Both the position numbers and the translations under genes were made by a program. A model generated the notes under the pieces. It worked only from the letters and a program-made list of their open reading frames with translations. It made no database searches and was not told where the DNA came from. 64,000 nt of DNA from WTFV01 sp965203525. GTDB lineage: Bacteria; Acidobacteriota; Vicinamibacteria; Vicinamibacterales; UBA8438. The stretch lies in assembly GCA_965203525.1 (NCBI GenBank), contig OZ241898.1, positions 1,860,001 to 1,924,000 of the forward strand. The letters run 5' to 3'. Numbering within the stretch: the first letter of the stretch is position 1; every line of letters begins with the position of its first letter. Positions 1-9,150 of the stretch are shown piece by piece.

Positions 1-1443
1 CCATTGATGTATCTCCGGGACTTCCGTGGCGCCGGCCTTGATTGCTGCGTCGAGGCGGTCTATCGTTTGCAGTCGAGCCCGAACTATGCTGTAGTTTCGT
101 CTGGCGTCAATCAGCGAGAATTCCCTGACGAGGCCCCAAAAATTGCTTTGGAACCCTTCATCCTCGACCCTTACCCGTTCGATGAGTTCCCTGACCGCCT
201 TGTCCTTGAAGCCGTTGACTACTTCCACCATGAAGTCCTGAACTTCAGCGGGGTCTGGATCGCCAATTTTAGCTGCTTTCCTGGCAATGTCACTCAGATG
301 TCGCTGCTCCGTGTCGGTGAAGCCGCGAATCAACATACGGATATCCGGGTCTTCGACGAACTTTTTTTCCACTTTCTTTCGCCGACCCTGAAGACGCCGG
401 GACAGGGCCCAATCGAGTCGCCGCCTGCCCCACTCCAGGATTCCCTGCACCCTGTCGTCTTCAAGTTGAAGCTGGTCGCGGTTGGTCTGGATCAAGTCGT
501 CCTCGATGTCGACGCCCGTGTCCAGCCAGTCGGCTTTTACCTCGCCGACGATGTACTCTTGTCCGAGCTGGCCCGTTGCTCCTTGCGCCCGCTCGAACAT
601 GAATGGTCTTTGGAGTAACTTTCCGCGACCCAGAATCGAAACACCCCGGAGATATTCGGCCTCGAGTGGTTTCGGAGTAAAACCCATCCACCAGTGGACT
701 TTCTTTCCGTCTTTAAGGGTCTCCGTGCCCCAGCCGTCCGCTCCGACTTTGCATTCCGCCGGTGCCTCGTCCTTTGGATACCTGAACTCCAACTCTATGT
801 CGAACCGTTGCAGCACTTCGTCGTTGATGACGACCTTCATTTCGGACTGTTTTATGGCAAAACGACGGGACATCGATTTGATGAACCTGCCCTTCGAGAT
901 GGACCGCTTGAGACGCAGATCTGAGAGTCTTATCCTGGTGCCACTCGGCAGCGTCGAACCATTTGGCGCGCGAAGTGGTTGCTTGTCGAGATTCTCCTCG
1001 ACCTCGTAGTCAACTCCGGCACGGGTTTTTCTAATTTTCTCGTAGTCGAGCCGGAACGACACCGAGGCGCCGTCTCGGACCGTGTAGCAGTCGAGTATTT
1101 TGGCGGTCCCGAACGCCGCGAGTTTTCCGATCCCCTTGCGGCCGTGAACGGGTCTTCCCTCGGGTGTCTTGCCGTCGTCCTCCAGCCGCCGTTTTCGACC
1201 GAAATCGAGGTATTTTTTCTGTGCCTGCTCCCTGGTCATTCCGTGGCCATCGTCAAGAACTTCAATCTCCCCCGTGCGCCAAGACTCGCCGAACGGAATC
1301 GTGACCCAGACGTTGCGAGCGTCCGCGTCCCACGCGTTTGAAATGAGCTCGGCGACACTGGACGTGGCGCTGGGGTACAACTGAGCACCTAGTTGCTCGA
1401 CCAACGCGCCGGCGAAATTTATCTTGAGGGGTTTGTGTTCCAT
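1..1443 (-). CDS. GHKL (HSP90/histidine-kinase-like) ATPase, partial at left edge
   Basis: The minus-strand frame is open for 481 codons from an ATG at 1443 to the window edge, so the C-terminus is missing. The N-terminal 110 residues carry a GHKL ATP-binding fold: N-box ELISNAWDADA (E32, N36, D39), G1 motif DDGHGM (64-69) and G2 motif GRKGIGKLAAFG (101-112). The middle part is rich in charged helices (RRRLDWALSRRLQGRRKKVEKK near residue 355). Proteins of this kind are ATP-driven clamps; stand-alone bacterial ones often sit beside restriction or other defence genes, but the partner activity is unknown. It diverges from the DUF1156 methylase at 1623, and its GC content is visibly lower than that of most of the window, which suggests transfer. 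A defence role is inference from context only. Confidence 0.8.
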   Translation of the reverse strand, partial: MEHKPLKINFAGALVEQLGAQLYPSATSSVAELISNAWDADARNVWVTIPFGESWRTGEIEVLDDGHGMTREQAQKKYLDFGRKRRLEDDGKTPEGRPVHGRKGIGKLAAFGTAKILDCYTVRDGASVSFRLDYEKIRKTRAGVDYEVEENLDKQPLRAPNGSTLPSGTRIRLSDLRLKRSISKGRFIKSMSRRFAIKQSEMKVVINDEVLQRFDIELEFRYPKDEAPAECKVGADGWGTETLKDGKKVHWWMGFTPKPLEAEYLRGVSILGRGKLLQRPFMFERAQGATGQLGQEYIVGEVKADWLDTGVDIEDDLIQTNRDQLQLEDDRVQGILEWGRRRLDWALSRRLQGRRKKVEKKFVEDPDIRMLIRGFTDTEQRHLSDIARKAAKIGDPDPAEVQDFMVEVVNGFKDKAVRELIERVRVEDEGFQSNFWGLVREFSLIDARRNYSIVRARLQTIDRLDAAIKAGATEVPEIHQW

Positions 1444-1622
1444 CGGCTGCTCCGCAGGGTCAGAGCATGGCAGACAACGACGTGACGACGCACGTCGCTG
1501 GTCCAGGATCGTTTCGGACGAAGGCTCTGGGAGCACTCATGAATCGCCACCTGCTTCGTCGATTCGCGAAGTCCGATGATGGTGTAGAGTCTCGCACGGA
1601 TCCTGCATGGGCGGATCCTAGC

Positions 1623-2708
1623 ATGCCCGACACCCGCCTGATCGAACGCTGGCTGCCGATCGCCGAGATCGGCGAAGAGTCCACCCGCGAGCGCCGTTCG
1701 ATGACGGCGTTGCCGCCCACGTACTACCTCCACGTCTGGTGGGCGCGCCGTCCGCTGGTGGCGTCGCGCGCGGCGGTCCTGGCGTCGCTGCTGCCGGAGG
1801 ACGCGGACCGCGACCGGTTCCTGCACGTGATCGGCATCCACGGGGACCCGCTGGCCGCGAAGCGGCGGATCGCGGCGGCGGATCGGGCCGGAGAACGCCT
1901 TGGCGCCGATGCCTACGGATACCCGCGGGCGTTCGGCTACACGCCGTCGGATCGGGACCGGCAATGGCTGGCGGAGCACGGCGTCAACGCGGTTGCCGTT
2001 CTCGATCCGACCGCCGGCGGGGGAAGCATTCCGTTCGAGTCGGTTCGTCTCGGATGCGTCACGCAGGCCAACGACCTGAACCCGGTCGCGGCGTTGATAG
2101 AACGGGCCACGCTGGACTGGCCCGTCCGGCATGGCGTCGGCCTGGCGGAGGAGGTCGAAGAAATCGGGCGGGCGTTCACGGCGGAAGTCCGCGGGCGTCT
2201 TGCCGGCGCCTTCCCGGAGGAACCCGAAAACGATACCCGGCCGGACGGGTACCTCTGGGCGCGCACCGTCACCTGCCCCTACTGCGACGGCCTCGTCCCC
2301 CTCTCCCCGAACTGGCGTCTCGCCCCGGACGGAACCGGCGTCCGTCTCGTCCCCCGCGCCGGCGGCGGGCCGGGCGCCGGCGGCCGGGTGTGCGGGTTCG
2401 AGATCGTCGGCTCGGCGCGGGAGCAGTCGCCGGGCACGGTGGCGCGCGGCGACGGGACGTGCCCGTTCCCGGACTGCGGCCGGATCATCGATGGCGATGC
2501 GATCAAGGCGCAGGCGCAGGCCGGGCAGATGGGCGAGCAGCTCTTCGCGGTGGTCTGCAAGCGGCGGGAGACGGTCCGGACGAAGACCGGCCGCGCCCGC
2601 GAGAAATGGGTCCGCGGCTACCGCGCGCCCCGGCGAGAGGACGACGACGGCGCGGCGCTGCGGGCGGCGCTCGACGAGAAGCGAATCTCCTCAAATGCGT
2701 GTGGGTAG
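1623..2708 (+). pseudogene. DUF1156 DNA methylase, 5' half, interrupted by ISL3 element
   Basis: This is the N-terminal half of a large adenine-specific DNA methylase of the DUF1156 family. An early ATG exists at 1467, but the family start matches the ATG at 1623 (MPDTRLIERWLPIAEIGEES, then the conserved LHVWWARRPLVASRA). The SAM-binding motif I is VLDPTAGGGSIPFE, followed by the acidic-loop-like NDLNP. Two zinc-ribbon-like CPYCDG and CPFPDCG segments follow. True coding ends at 2682 inside ...AALDEK; the last nine codons to the stop at 2708 are IS sequence. Joining 1623-2682 to 4448-6732 gives an uninterrupted 1115-codon frame reading ALDEKLAEWDAF across the junction. DUF1156 methylases occur in multi-gene anti-phage loci with DUF499 and helicase proteins; none of those partners is in view. 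Confidence 0.85.
2675..2682. repeat. Left 8-bp target-site duplication of ISL3 element
   Basis: CGAGAAGC here is repeated exactly at 4440-4447, on the other side of the element. Eight base pairs is the usual ISL3-family duplication. The two copies coincide with the same codons (GAG AAG) of the split methylase gene. Confidence 0.9.
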
Positions 2709-4439
2709 GGGCGGCGCCAGTTCGATGCCTCCGCAGCACAGGAACAGCATCGAGATGAGCGCATCGGGGGAGTGGAAACCGTACGCGCGCCGCGCGATCA
2801 CCCGCAGCTTGTTGTTGATGCCCTCCACCGGCCCGTTCGTCATCCGGGTGTCCAGATACGCCAGGATGCCCTCGGCGTGTTTCCGAATCGTGCGCCCCAG
2901 CTTCACGAACGGCTCCAGACGGGACCGCGCCGCCCACTCCAGCCACTCTTCGAGCAGCTCCGGCGCCTCCTCGGGGGGCGCCTGTTCCAGGATCGTCGCC
3001 AGGTACTCCTTCAGTTCGTAAGCCCGGTCCAGCGCCCGGTTCGCACGACGCAACTTCTCCAGGCGCCGGGCCTCCTTGGGCTTCAGCCGCGCCGGGTGTT
3101 TCAGCAGGTCGTAGCGCGCCCCCTTCAGCGCCTTCGCATCCTCCAGGTCCGGACGACGCTGCTCCGCGCGGCGCACCTCGTCCACCGCATCGGCGGCCAG
3201 CCGTTCGACGTGAAACCGGTCGAACACCACCCGCGCCTGCGGAGCCCACGCCCGCAACGCCTTCTGCCAGCTCGACGCCAGGTCCGCCGTCACCAACTCG
3301 ATCCGCGCGCACCCGGCCGGTCCCAACTGCTCGAAGAAGGCCCCCAGCGTCTCCGCGCTACGGCCCGGTCCCGCCCACACCACACGACGCTCGTCATGGT
3401 CGACCACGAGGGTCAGGTAGCGGTGGCGTTTCCGGTAGCTGAACTCGTCCACGCCGATCCGCCTCAGCTTCGCGAACCGCCCCCGGTCCAGCCGCCGGGC
3501 CACCACCCGCTCCACGATGCTGCCCACCGTCACCCACGAGATCCCCAGCAGGCGGCTCACCGCCGTGCGGTCCGTCACCTGGGCCAGATACGCCGTCAAC
3601 TCCTCGAACTCCGACGTGAACGCGCTGGTTCCGCTCGCCCACGGCACCCGCTCCACCTTCACCCCGCAACGCGGGCACGACACCCGCCACGGCGCATACC
3701 GCAGACACGCCGACAGCCGGCCCCACGACAGATGCCGCCACCTGCGTTCCGGCTGCCGGTCATACCGCGGCGCCCGCTTCCCGCACGCGCCGCACCGGGA
3801 ACGCCGCCACGACGGCGCCACCGACGCCGTCAACGGACCGGCAGCGGGCATTTCCACCGCCTGGACGTACATCTGCGTGACACCCAACAGCCGCCGTAGT
3901 ACCGTAGTCAGACGCATGGGGCTCTCCTCCTCGCGGGTCCTGGTTGTTGCACATCCTGCCCATGAGACCAGGAAGCCCCTGCGTTTTGCAACCCGCTTCG
4001 GCGAGCACGACGACGCACGCGGCGCCGACGCCCCCCCGACACCGGCCGGCCGACGGAGGTTCACGGCCCGCGCCGGCCCCGGCGCCGCTAGCCGGTTCCC
4101 GTCCCCGAACCGCCGGCCGGCGCGCCGTCCGCGTCGTCGTGGACGGCCGGGACGCTCCCGTCCAGGCCGGGCCGCAAGGCCCATAACTGCTGTCTGAGCG
4201 GAGGGACGGACGGTGTGTCACCCGAAGGGCCGGAGCGCAGCGAAGGACGCGCGCAGCGCGTTGACACGCCGGCCGGCCCTCCGCTACCTCCGACGGCCCT
4301 GCCCCGACACCGTGCGACCCGGACCTGCCTCAAGCAGGTGCGCCACGACCCGTCAGTTCCGAGGTCGCCGGCGCTGTCGGCACCCCGCGCCGACCCGACG
4401 ATCGCGCCGCAACTTGCCCACACTCGTTGCAGGAGAGCC
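2683..4439 (-). mobile_element. ISL3-family insertion sequence, 1757 bp, inside DUF1156 gene
   Basis: The element is bounded by imperfect inverted repeats of at least 23 bp: left end GAATCTCCTCAAATGCGTG and right end (reverse complement) GGCTCTCCTGCAACGAGTG, both continuing TGGG. Perfect 8-bp direct repeats CGAGAAGC flank it. It holds one transposase gene on the minus strand whose stop codon lies in the left repeat. About 520 bp between the transposase start and the right end (3918-4439) contain no gene that I can support. The perfect target duplication suggests a fairly recent insertion. Confidence 0.92.
2691..3917 (-). CDS. tnpA: ISL3-family transposase
   Basis: A 408-residue DDE transposase. 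The start is the ATG at 3917 (MRLTTVLRRLLGVTQM), preceded by a strong GGAGGAG ribosome-binding site; the frame is open further upstream but has no better start. Features in order: an N-terminal zinc-finger region (CGACGKR ... CPRCG), a helix-turn-helix-like segment, then the catalytic core with IGVDEFSYRKRHRYLTLVVD (first Asp), VVFDRFHVERLAADAVDEVRR (second Asp with the ISL3 FHV signature) and, near the end, TNGPVEGINNKLRVIARRAYGF carrying the Glu. The protein looks complete, so the element may still be active. Confidence 0.93.
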   Translation of the reverse strand: MRLTTVLRRLLGVTQMYVQAVEMPAAGPLTASVAPSWRRSRCGACGKRAPRYDRQPERRWRHLSWGRLSACLRYAPWRVSCPRCGVKVERVPWASGTSAFTSEFEELTAYLAQVTDRTAVSRLLGISWVTVGSIVERVVARRLDRGRFAKLRRIGVDEFSYRKRHRYLTLVVDHDERRVVWAGPGRSAETLGAFFEQLGPAGCARIELVTADLASSWQKALRAWAPQARVVFDRFHVERLAADAVDEVRRAEQRRPDLEDAKALKGARYDLLKHPARLKPKEARRLEKLRRANRALDRAYELKEYLATILEQAPPEEAPELLEEWLEWAARSRLEPFVKLGRTIRKHAEGILAYLDTRMTNGPVEGINNKLRVIARRAYGFHSPDALISMLFLCCGGIELAPPLPTRI

Positions 4440-4447
4440 CGAGAAGC
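4440..4447. repeat. Right 8-bp target-site duplication of ISL3 element
   Basis: CGAGAAGC, identical to 2675-2682. The interrupted methylase frame resumes through it as GAG AAG CTG. Confidence 0.9.
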
Positions 4448-4911
4448 TGGCGGAATGGGACGCCTTCGACCTCGTGCCGAACGAGAGCTATGACGACATG
4501 TACTGCGACCGGTCCAAGATCTACGGCGTCCAACAGTGGCGCGACCTGTTCTCGCCGCGCCAACTGCTGTGCCACGGGACGAGCGTGGAGGTGTTCCGGG
4601 AGATGCTCGACGCGGACCGTGAAGCGGGGAAGCTGGACGATGTGCGGCAGGCGGCCTACGGGTATCTGGCGCTCTCCCTGGACAAGCTGCGCGACTACAA
4701 CTCCCGGATGACCCGCTGGCATACCGGCCGCGAGGTGGTGGCGGGCACGTTCGACCGCCACGATTTCTCCTTCAAGTGGTCCTACGCGGAGATGGCCCCC
4801 CTGGTCACCGGCCTCGGCTACGACTGGGCCATCGGGCAGACCGCCAAGTGCATCCGCGAGCTCGTCGCCCTGATCCGCCCGGAAGCCGGCGGCGGGCGCG
4901 GCGGAACCGCC

Positions 4912-5135
4912 GGCCTGTTCGATCCGCCCGCACCGGGCGCCGGCGCCGGCCCCGATCACGCCGAGTTGTCCGCCCCGGGCGCCGGCCCCGATCGCGTCGA
5001 GTCGCCCGCGGTTCGCGTGGGCCTGTTCGATCTGCCCGCCCCGGGCACTGGCGCCGGCCCGGATCGCGCCGGCCCGGATCGCGCCGAGTCGCCCGCGGCC
5101 CGCGCCGGCCTGTTCGATCCGCCTGCTCCGGTCGC
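4912..5135 (+). repeat. In-frame GLFDPPAP repeats in methylase linker
   Basis: Copies start at 4912, 5020 and 5107 (GGCCTGTTCGATCCGCC-type units) with shorter GPDR(A/V)E repeats between them. All spacings are multiples of three, so the repeats extend a disordered linker between the two catalytic blocks without breaking the frame. Confidence 0.75.
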
Positions 5136-6786
5136 CGCCGCCGCTCCGGATCGCGCCGTTCCGCCCGTGGCCGCTTCGCGCCCGGCGCATGCCGCCACCG
5201 GCGCCGTTCCCGCGGTCGCCCCGCCCGCCGCCCGCGCCGCCCCGGATCGCGCCGCTCCGCCGCCGGTCACCATCACCTGCAAGTCGGGTGACAGCCTCGA
5301 CCACCTCGCCGCCGGCAGCGTCGACGCGGTCGTCATGGACCCGCCCTATTACGACAACGTCATGTACGCGGAGCTGTCCGACTTCTTCTACGTCTGGCTC
5401 AAGCGGACCGCCGGGCGGGTCTTCCCGGAGCTGTTCCGGCGCCGGCTGACCGACAAGGACGCCGAGGCGGTGGCCAATCCGGCCCGGATCCGGGCGGCGG
5501 CGTCGGCCGGGGCCGGAGAAGGCGCGGCGTCCCCGTCCGGCGGCGGCGCGGCGGCGGAAGGGCGCGGAGGAGACGCCGGGTCCCCGGCCCGCGGCGCCGG
5601 GTTGCGGGCGCTGGCCGGGCGCGACTACCAGGAGCGGATGGCGGCGATCTTCGCCGAGTGCCGGCGGGTGCTGAAGCCGGACGGCATCCTGACGCTGATG
5701 TTCACGCACAAGGCGACCGGGGCGTGGGACGCGCTGACCACCGGCTTGATCGAGGCGGGGTTCGCGATCACCGCGTCGTGGCCGGTCAACACCGAGGCGG
5801 GCGGCAGCCTGCACATCCGCAACAAGGCGGCGGCCAACAGCACGGTGTTCCTGGCCTGCCGGCCGCGGGCGGCGGCGGACCCGGACGCCGGGGCGGTCTA
5901 CTGGGAGGATGTCGAGCCGCGGGTCCGCGAGGCGGTGCGGCGGCGGGTGCAGGAGTTCCAGGACGCGGGCATCCGCGGGGTGGACCTGTATCTGGCCGCG
6001 TTCGGCCCGGCGCTGGAGGAGTTCTCGCGGCACTGGCCGGTGCGCCGCGGCACGCCGCGCGAGCGGCCGAAGGAGCCGGGGCGCGGCCGGACGCCGCTGC
6101 TGCCCGCCGAACCCTGGGACCCGTACGCGGCGACCCCCGAGGACGCGCTCGACGCGGCGCGGCGCGAAGTGAAGGGGTGGCGGCTGTCGCGGCTGACGCA
6201 TCTGCGGGCCGACGCGGACCTGGATCCGGCGACGGCGTTCTTCGTGCTGGCGTGGGATGCGTTCCGGGCGCCGTCCTTCGCCTACGACGAGGCGCTGCGT
6301 CTGGCCCGCGCGGTCGGGATCGACCCGGACCGGGAGGTGGCCGGGCGGCTGGCGGAGAAGAAGGGCGGCGATCTGGTGCTGTGGGACAGCGCGCGGCGTG
6401 CGGCGAAGGGGGCGCTGGGGCCGCCGGACGGGTCGCGGGGCCTGGTCGACGCGCTGCACCACGCGGCGCACCTGGCGCGGACGTCGTCGCTGGCGGCGGC
6501 GCGGGACCTGCTGGAGGGATTGGAGGTGCATCGGGACCCGCGCTTCTTCGCGGCGCTCGAAGCGGTGCTGGAGGTGCTGCCGGCCGGCGCGGTCACCGGC
6601 GTGGCGCTGACGGGCGACGCGGCGGCGGCGGGCAGCGACTTCGAGGCGCTGTACCACCTCTACCGCCTCGCCTGGCGCAACGAGATCGACGAGCCGGACC
6701 AGCTCCGGTTCTGGCGCGCCGACGGCGGGTGAGATCGATCTTGCTTTTCAATCAGCGGCCAGAATGCGAGGAGCAGAACCACTGTG

Positions 6787-7404
6787 ATGGACAAGAAGGT
6801 CTTCATCTACTGGGACGACTCCAACATCTTCGTCAGCGCGCAGGAGGTCGCGGTCGAGCGGGAGGGCGAAGCCGTTCGCTTTCGGGTGCGCATCCACTTC
6901 CGGAACCTGCTGGAGCTGGCGCACGCGAAACGGGCCGTCGAGCACGCGACCGCCGTGGGGTCCATTCCGCCGGAACTGCGGCACGTCTGGAACCGTCTGG
7001 AGAACGAAGGCGTCACCGTGCAGCTTCTGGAACGCGGCGCCGTGCAGGGCCGCGAACAGGGCGTGGACCAGGCCCTCCAGACCGTGATGCTGCGCGACGG
7101 CTTCGACTACAACGGGACGCCGGGGATCGCGGTGATGCTCACCGGCGACGGCGCAGGATTTCACGACGGCGTCGGTTTTCACGCCGACCTCGAACGGATG
7201 CGGCGCCGGGGCTGGGACGTCGAAGTGCTGTCCTGGCGGCATGGCTGCAATCGCCGGATGCGGGAATGGGCTGAAGAGAACGGCAAGTTCATCGCCCTGG
7301 ACGACTTCTACGACAGCGTCACGTTCCTGGAATCGGCCGCGCCGGGCCAGCCGCTGGCGCCTCCGCGCCACGCCGTGCCGGTCGATCTCGCCCGGCGCCC
7401 GTGA
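6787..7404 (+). CDS. NYN-domain (PIN-like) protein
   Basis: A 205-residue protein starting at the ATG at 6787 (a GTG directly before it at 6784 is an alternative), behind a GAGGAG site. It shows the NYN/LabA-like pattern of a PIN-fold nuclease: an N-terminal Asp/Asn pair in FIYWDDSNIF, a central Asp in GREQGVDQALQ, and VMLTGDGAGF, the equivalent of the TGDGD loop. A C-terminal WRHGCNRRMREWAEENGKFIALDDFYDS completes the domain. Proteins of this fold are Mg-dependent RNases or RNA-binding relatives. It lies 54 bp after the methylase on the same strand and may belong to the same island; its substrate is unknown. Confidence 0.75.
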   Translation: MDKKVFIYWDDSNIFVSAQEVAVEREGEAVRFRVRIHFRNLLELAHAKRAVEHATAVGSIPPELRHVWNRLENEGVTVQLLERGAVQGREQGVDQALQTVMLRDGFDYNGTPGIAVMLTGDGAGFHDGVGFHADLERMRRRGWDVEVLSWRHGCNRRMREWAEENGKFIALDDFYDSVTFLESAAPGQPLAPPRHAVPVDLARRP

Positions 7405-7551
7405 ACGGCGCCGGCCGCCCCGGGCGTCGGCGCGGTCACCCGCATGCCGGTCGTCGTCGGCGCGCGCAGTCCGGGCGCGGGCGGGATATGATGCGGTTCG
7501 GTTCCGGGGACGGCGCTGGCGGAATCGGTGCGGGACCGGCCGGTGGGCTGC

Positions 7552-7649
7552 GGGGCCGCGGACGGAGGATGGAGGCGGGCGGGCCGGTTGCCGATGCGGG
7601 GGGAGCGGACCGGCGAGGCCGTCGCGGGGCCGCGGACGGAGAATGGAGC
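7552..7649 (+). repeat. Direct repeat, 74-bp spacing, upstream of PQQ-like gene
   Basis: The unit GGGGCCGCGGACGGAGGATG at 7552 recurs with one change at 7626, 74 bp later, ending just before the start codon at 7662. The 257-bp gap 7405-7661 holds this repeat and no gene that I can support. Confidence 0.75.
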
Positions 7650-7661
7650 GGACTGACGACC

Positions 7662-9029
7662 ATGACCAACGGACGATGGCGCGGACTGCTGGCGGCGGTG
7701 ACCGTGGCGGCGGCGGCGCTCGTGGCGGCACCGGCCGCGCCCGCCCAGGCGCCGCCGGAGTGGCCGGGGTTCCGGGGACGCCACGCCGGGGCGGCCGCCG
7801 ACGATCCGGCCCTGCCCGACACCTGGAGCAGGACCGAGAACGTCGCCTGGTCGGTCGGGATTCCCGGGCTCGGGTGGAGCTCGCCGGTGGTGGCGGGCGA
7901 CCACGTCTTCGTGACCTCGGCGATCAGCGCCGGCGCCGAGCGCGAGCCGGTGCCGGGGCTGTACGACCCGGGCGCCGAGTTCGGCAAGCAGCGCTCGACG
8001 GCCGGGCACCGCTGGATGGTCTACGACGTCTCCTTCGCCACCGGCCGCATCCGCTGGGCGCGCGAGCTCGCGTCGCGGGCGCCGCCCGAGCTGAAGCACG
8101 TCAAGAACAGCTTCGCGTCGGAGACGCCGGTCACCGACGGCCGGCGGGTATACGTCTACTTCGGCGCGCTCGGGCTGGTCGCCGCGCTCAACCTGAGCGG
8201 CGAGACCGTCTGGACGGCCGAGGTCGGTGCCTTCAACGGGGGACAGGAGTTCGGCAGCGCCGCCTCGCCGGTGCTGCACGACGGCCGTCTCTACCTCGTC
8301 AACGACAACACCACCCGCTCGTTCCTGGCCGCCTTCGACGCCGCCACCGGCCGGGAGGTCTGGCGCGTCGACCGCGACGAGACCGAGAACTGGTCGACGC
8401 CGTTCGTCTGGGAGAACGAGGTTCGGACCGAGATCGTGACCACCGGCCGGCGCCGGGTCCGTTCCTACGACCTCGCCGGCAACCTGCTCTGGGAGCTCGG
8501 GGGGATGACCGTCAACGTCGTTCCGACCCCCTTCGCCGGCCACGGCCTGCTGTATCTGAGCTCCGGCTATCCCGGCGGGTTCCCGCGGCCGGTCTACGCC
8601 GTCCGCCCCGGCGCGTCGGGCGACGTCTCGCTCGCCGAGGGCGAGACCGGCAACGACGCCATCGCGTGGTACCAGCCGCTTCTCGGCACCTACGGCACCT
8701 CCGCGCTGGTCTACGGCGACCACTACTACACGCTGCTCGACCGCGGCTTTCTGCTGTGCCACGACGCCCGGACGGGGCGGGAGGTCTACGGGCGCCGGCG
8801 CATCGCCCCGGGCCACGGGTTCACCGCCTCCCCGTGGGCCTACAACGGCCGGATCTTCGCCCTGAGCGAGGACGGCATCACCTACGTGATGGAGGCCGGC
8901 CCCGAGTTCGCCGTCGTCGGGACGAACGATCTCGACGAAATGGCGCTGGCGACGCCGGCCATCGCCCGCGGCAGCCTGATCCTGCGGACCCGGTCGCGGC
9001 TCTACCGCATCACCAACGACGCGCGGTGA
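7662..9029 (+). CDS. Secreted PQQ-like beta-propeller protein
   Basis: A 455-residue exported protein. The start at 7662 gives MTNGRWRGLLAAVTVAAAALVAAPAAPAQA, a clear Sec signal peptide; the frame is open upstream to 7401 but without a signal sequence. The body has repeated propeller blades with the PQQ-repeat look (GWSSPVVAGDHVFVTS, VYVYFGALGLVAALN, GETVWTAEVGAFNGGQ, LYLVNDNTTRSFLAAFDAATGREVW, SRLYRITNDAR at the end). BamB and PQQ dehydrogenases share this fold; no haem motif or clear PQQ active-site residues stand out, so it could be a scaffold rather than an enzyme. It converges on the gene at 9151. Confidence 0.8.
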   Translation: MTNGRWRGLLAAVTVAAAALVAAPAAPAQAPPEWPGFRGRHAGAAADDPALPDTWSRTENVAWSVGIPGLGWSSPVVAGDHVFVTSAISAGAEREPVPGLYDPGAEFGKQRSTAGHRWMVYDVSFATGRIRWARELASRAPPELKHVKNSFASETPVTDGRRVYVYFGALGLVAALNLSGETVWTAEVGAFNGGQEFGSAASPVLHDGRLYLVNDNTTRSFLAAFDAATGREVWRVDRDETENWSTPFVWENEVRTEIVTTGRRRVRSYDLAGNLLWELGGMTVNVVPTPFAGHGLLYLSSGYPGGFPRPVYAVRPGASGDVSLAEGETGNDAIAWYQPLLGTYGTSALVYGDHYYTLLDRGFLLCHDARTGREVYGRRRIAPGHGFTASPWAYNGRIFALSEDGITYVMEAGPEFAVVGTNDLDEMALATPAIARGSLILRTRSRLYRITNDAR

Positions 9030-9150
9030 GGCGGCTTCCGCAACTGGAGGTCGCCACGAACGTCTCCTTGCATCAAGGCGATGCGCTCCGTGGCGGGGCT
9101 CCGGCCGTCCATGACCCCCGGCTATGGGCCGCGGACGGCCGGATGAAGCC

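Larger units (their letters stand above)
4440..6732 (+). pseudogene. DUF1156 DNA methylase, 3' half, downstream of ISL3 element
   Basis: This is the C-terminal part of the split methylase, in frame with the 5' half once the element is removed. It starts EKLAEWDAFDLVPNE and includes the family-conserved WRDLFSPRQLLCHG, SFKWSYAEMAP and the catalytic motif IV DPPYYDNVMYAELSDFFYVWLKR. A region with YQERMAAIFAECRRVLKPDGILTLMFTHK and NTEAGGSLHIRNKAAANSTVFLACR follows. Between the N6-methylase blocks lies a low-complexity Ala/Pro/Asp linker (about 4890-5280) with three copies of GLFDPPAP or GLFDLPAP. The first 240 codons have no good start, so this half is probably not expressed as an active enzyme while the element is present. 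Confidence 0.85.

Noticed and set aside
1..1384. Several plus-strand frames of 70-204 codons
   Set aside because: They lie opposite the GHKL ATPase, whose motifs and continuous 481-codon frame clearly mark the coding strand.
2503..3899. Long plus- and minus-strand frames overlapping the ISL3 transposase
   Set aside because: They are rich in Arg, Pro and Gly, lack domains and mirror the transposase codon pattern, so they are by-products of high GC.
3918..4439. Passenger gene inside the ISL3 element
   Set aside because: Frames here are low-complexity Arg/Pro/Ala readings with no start signal or domain.
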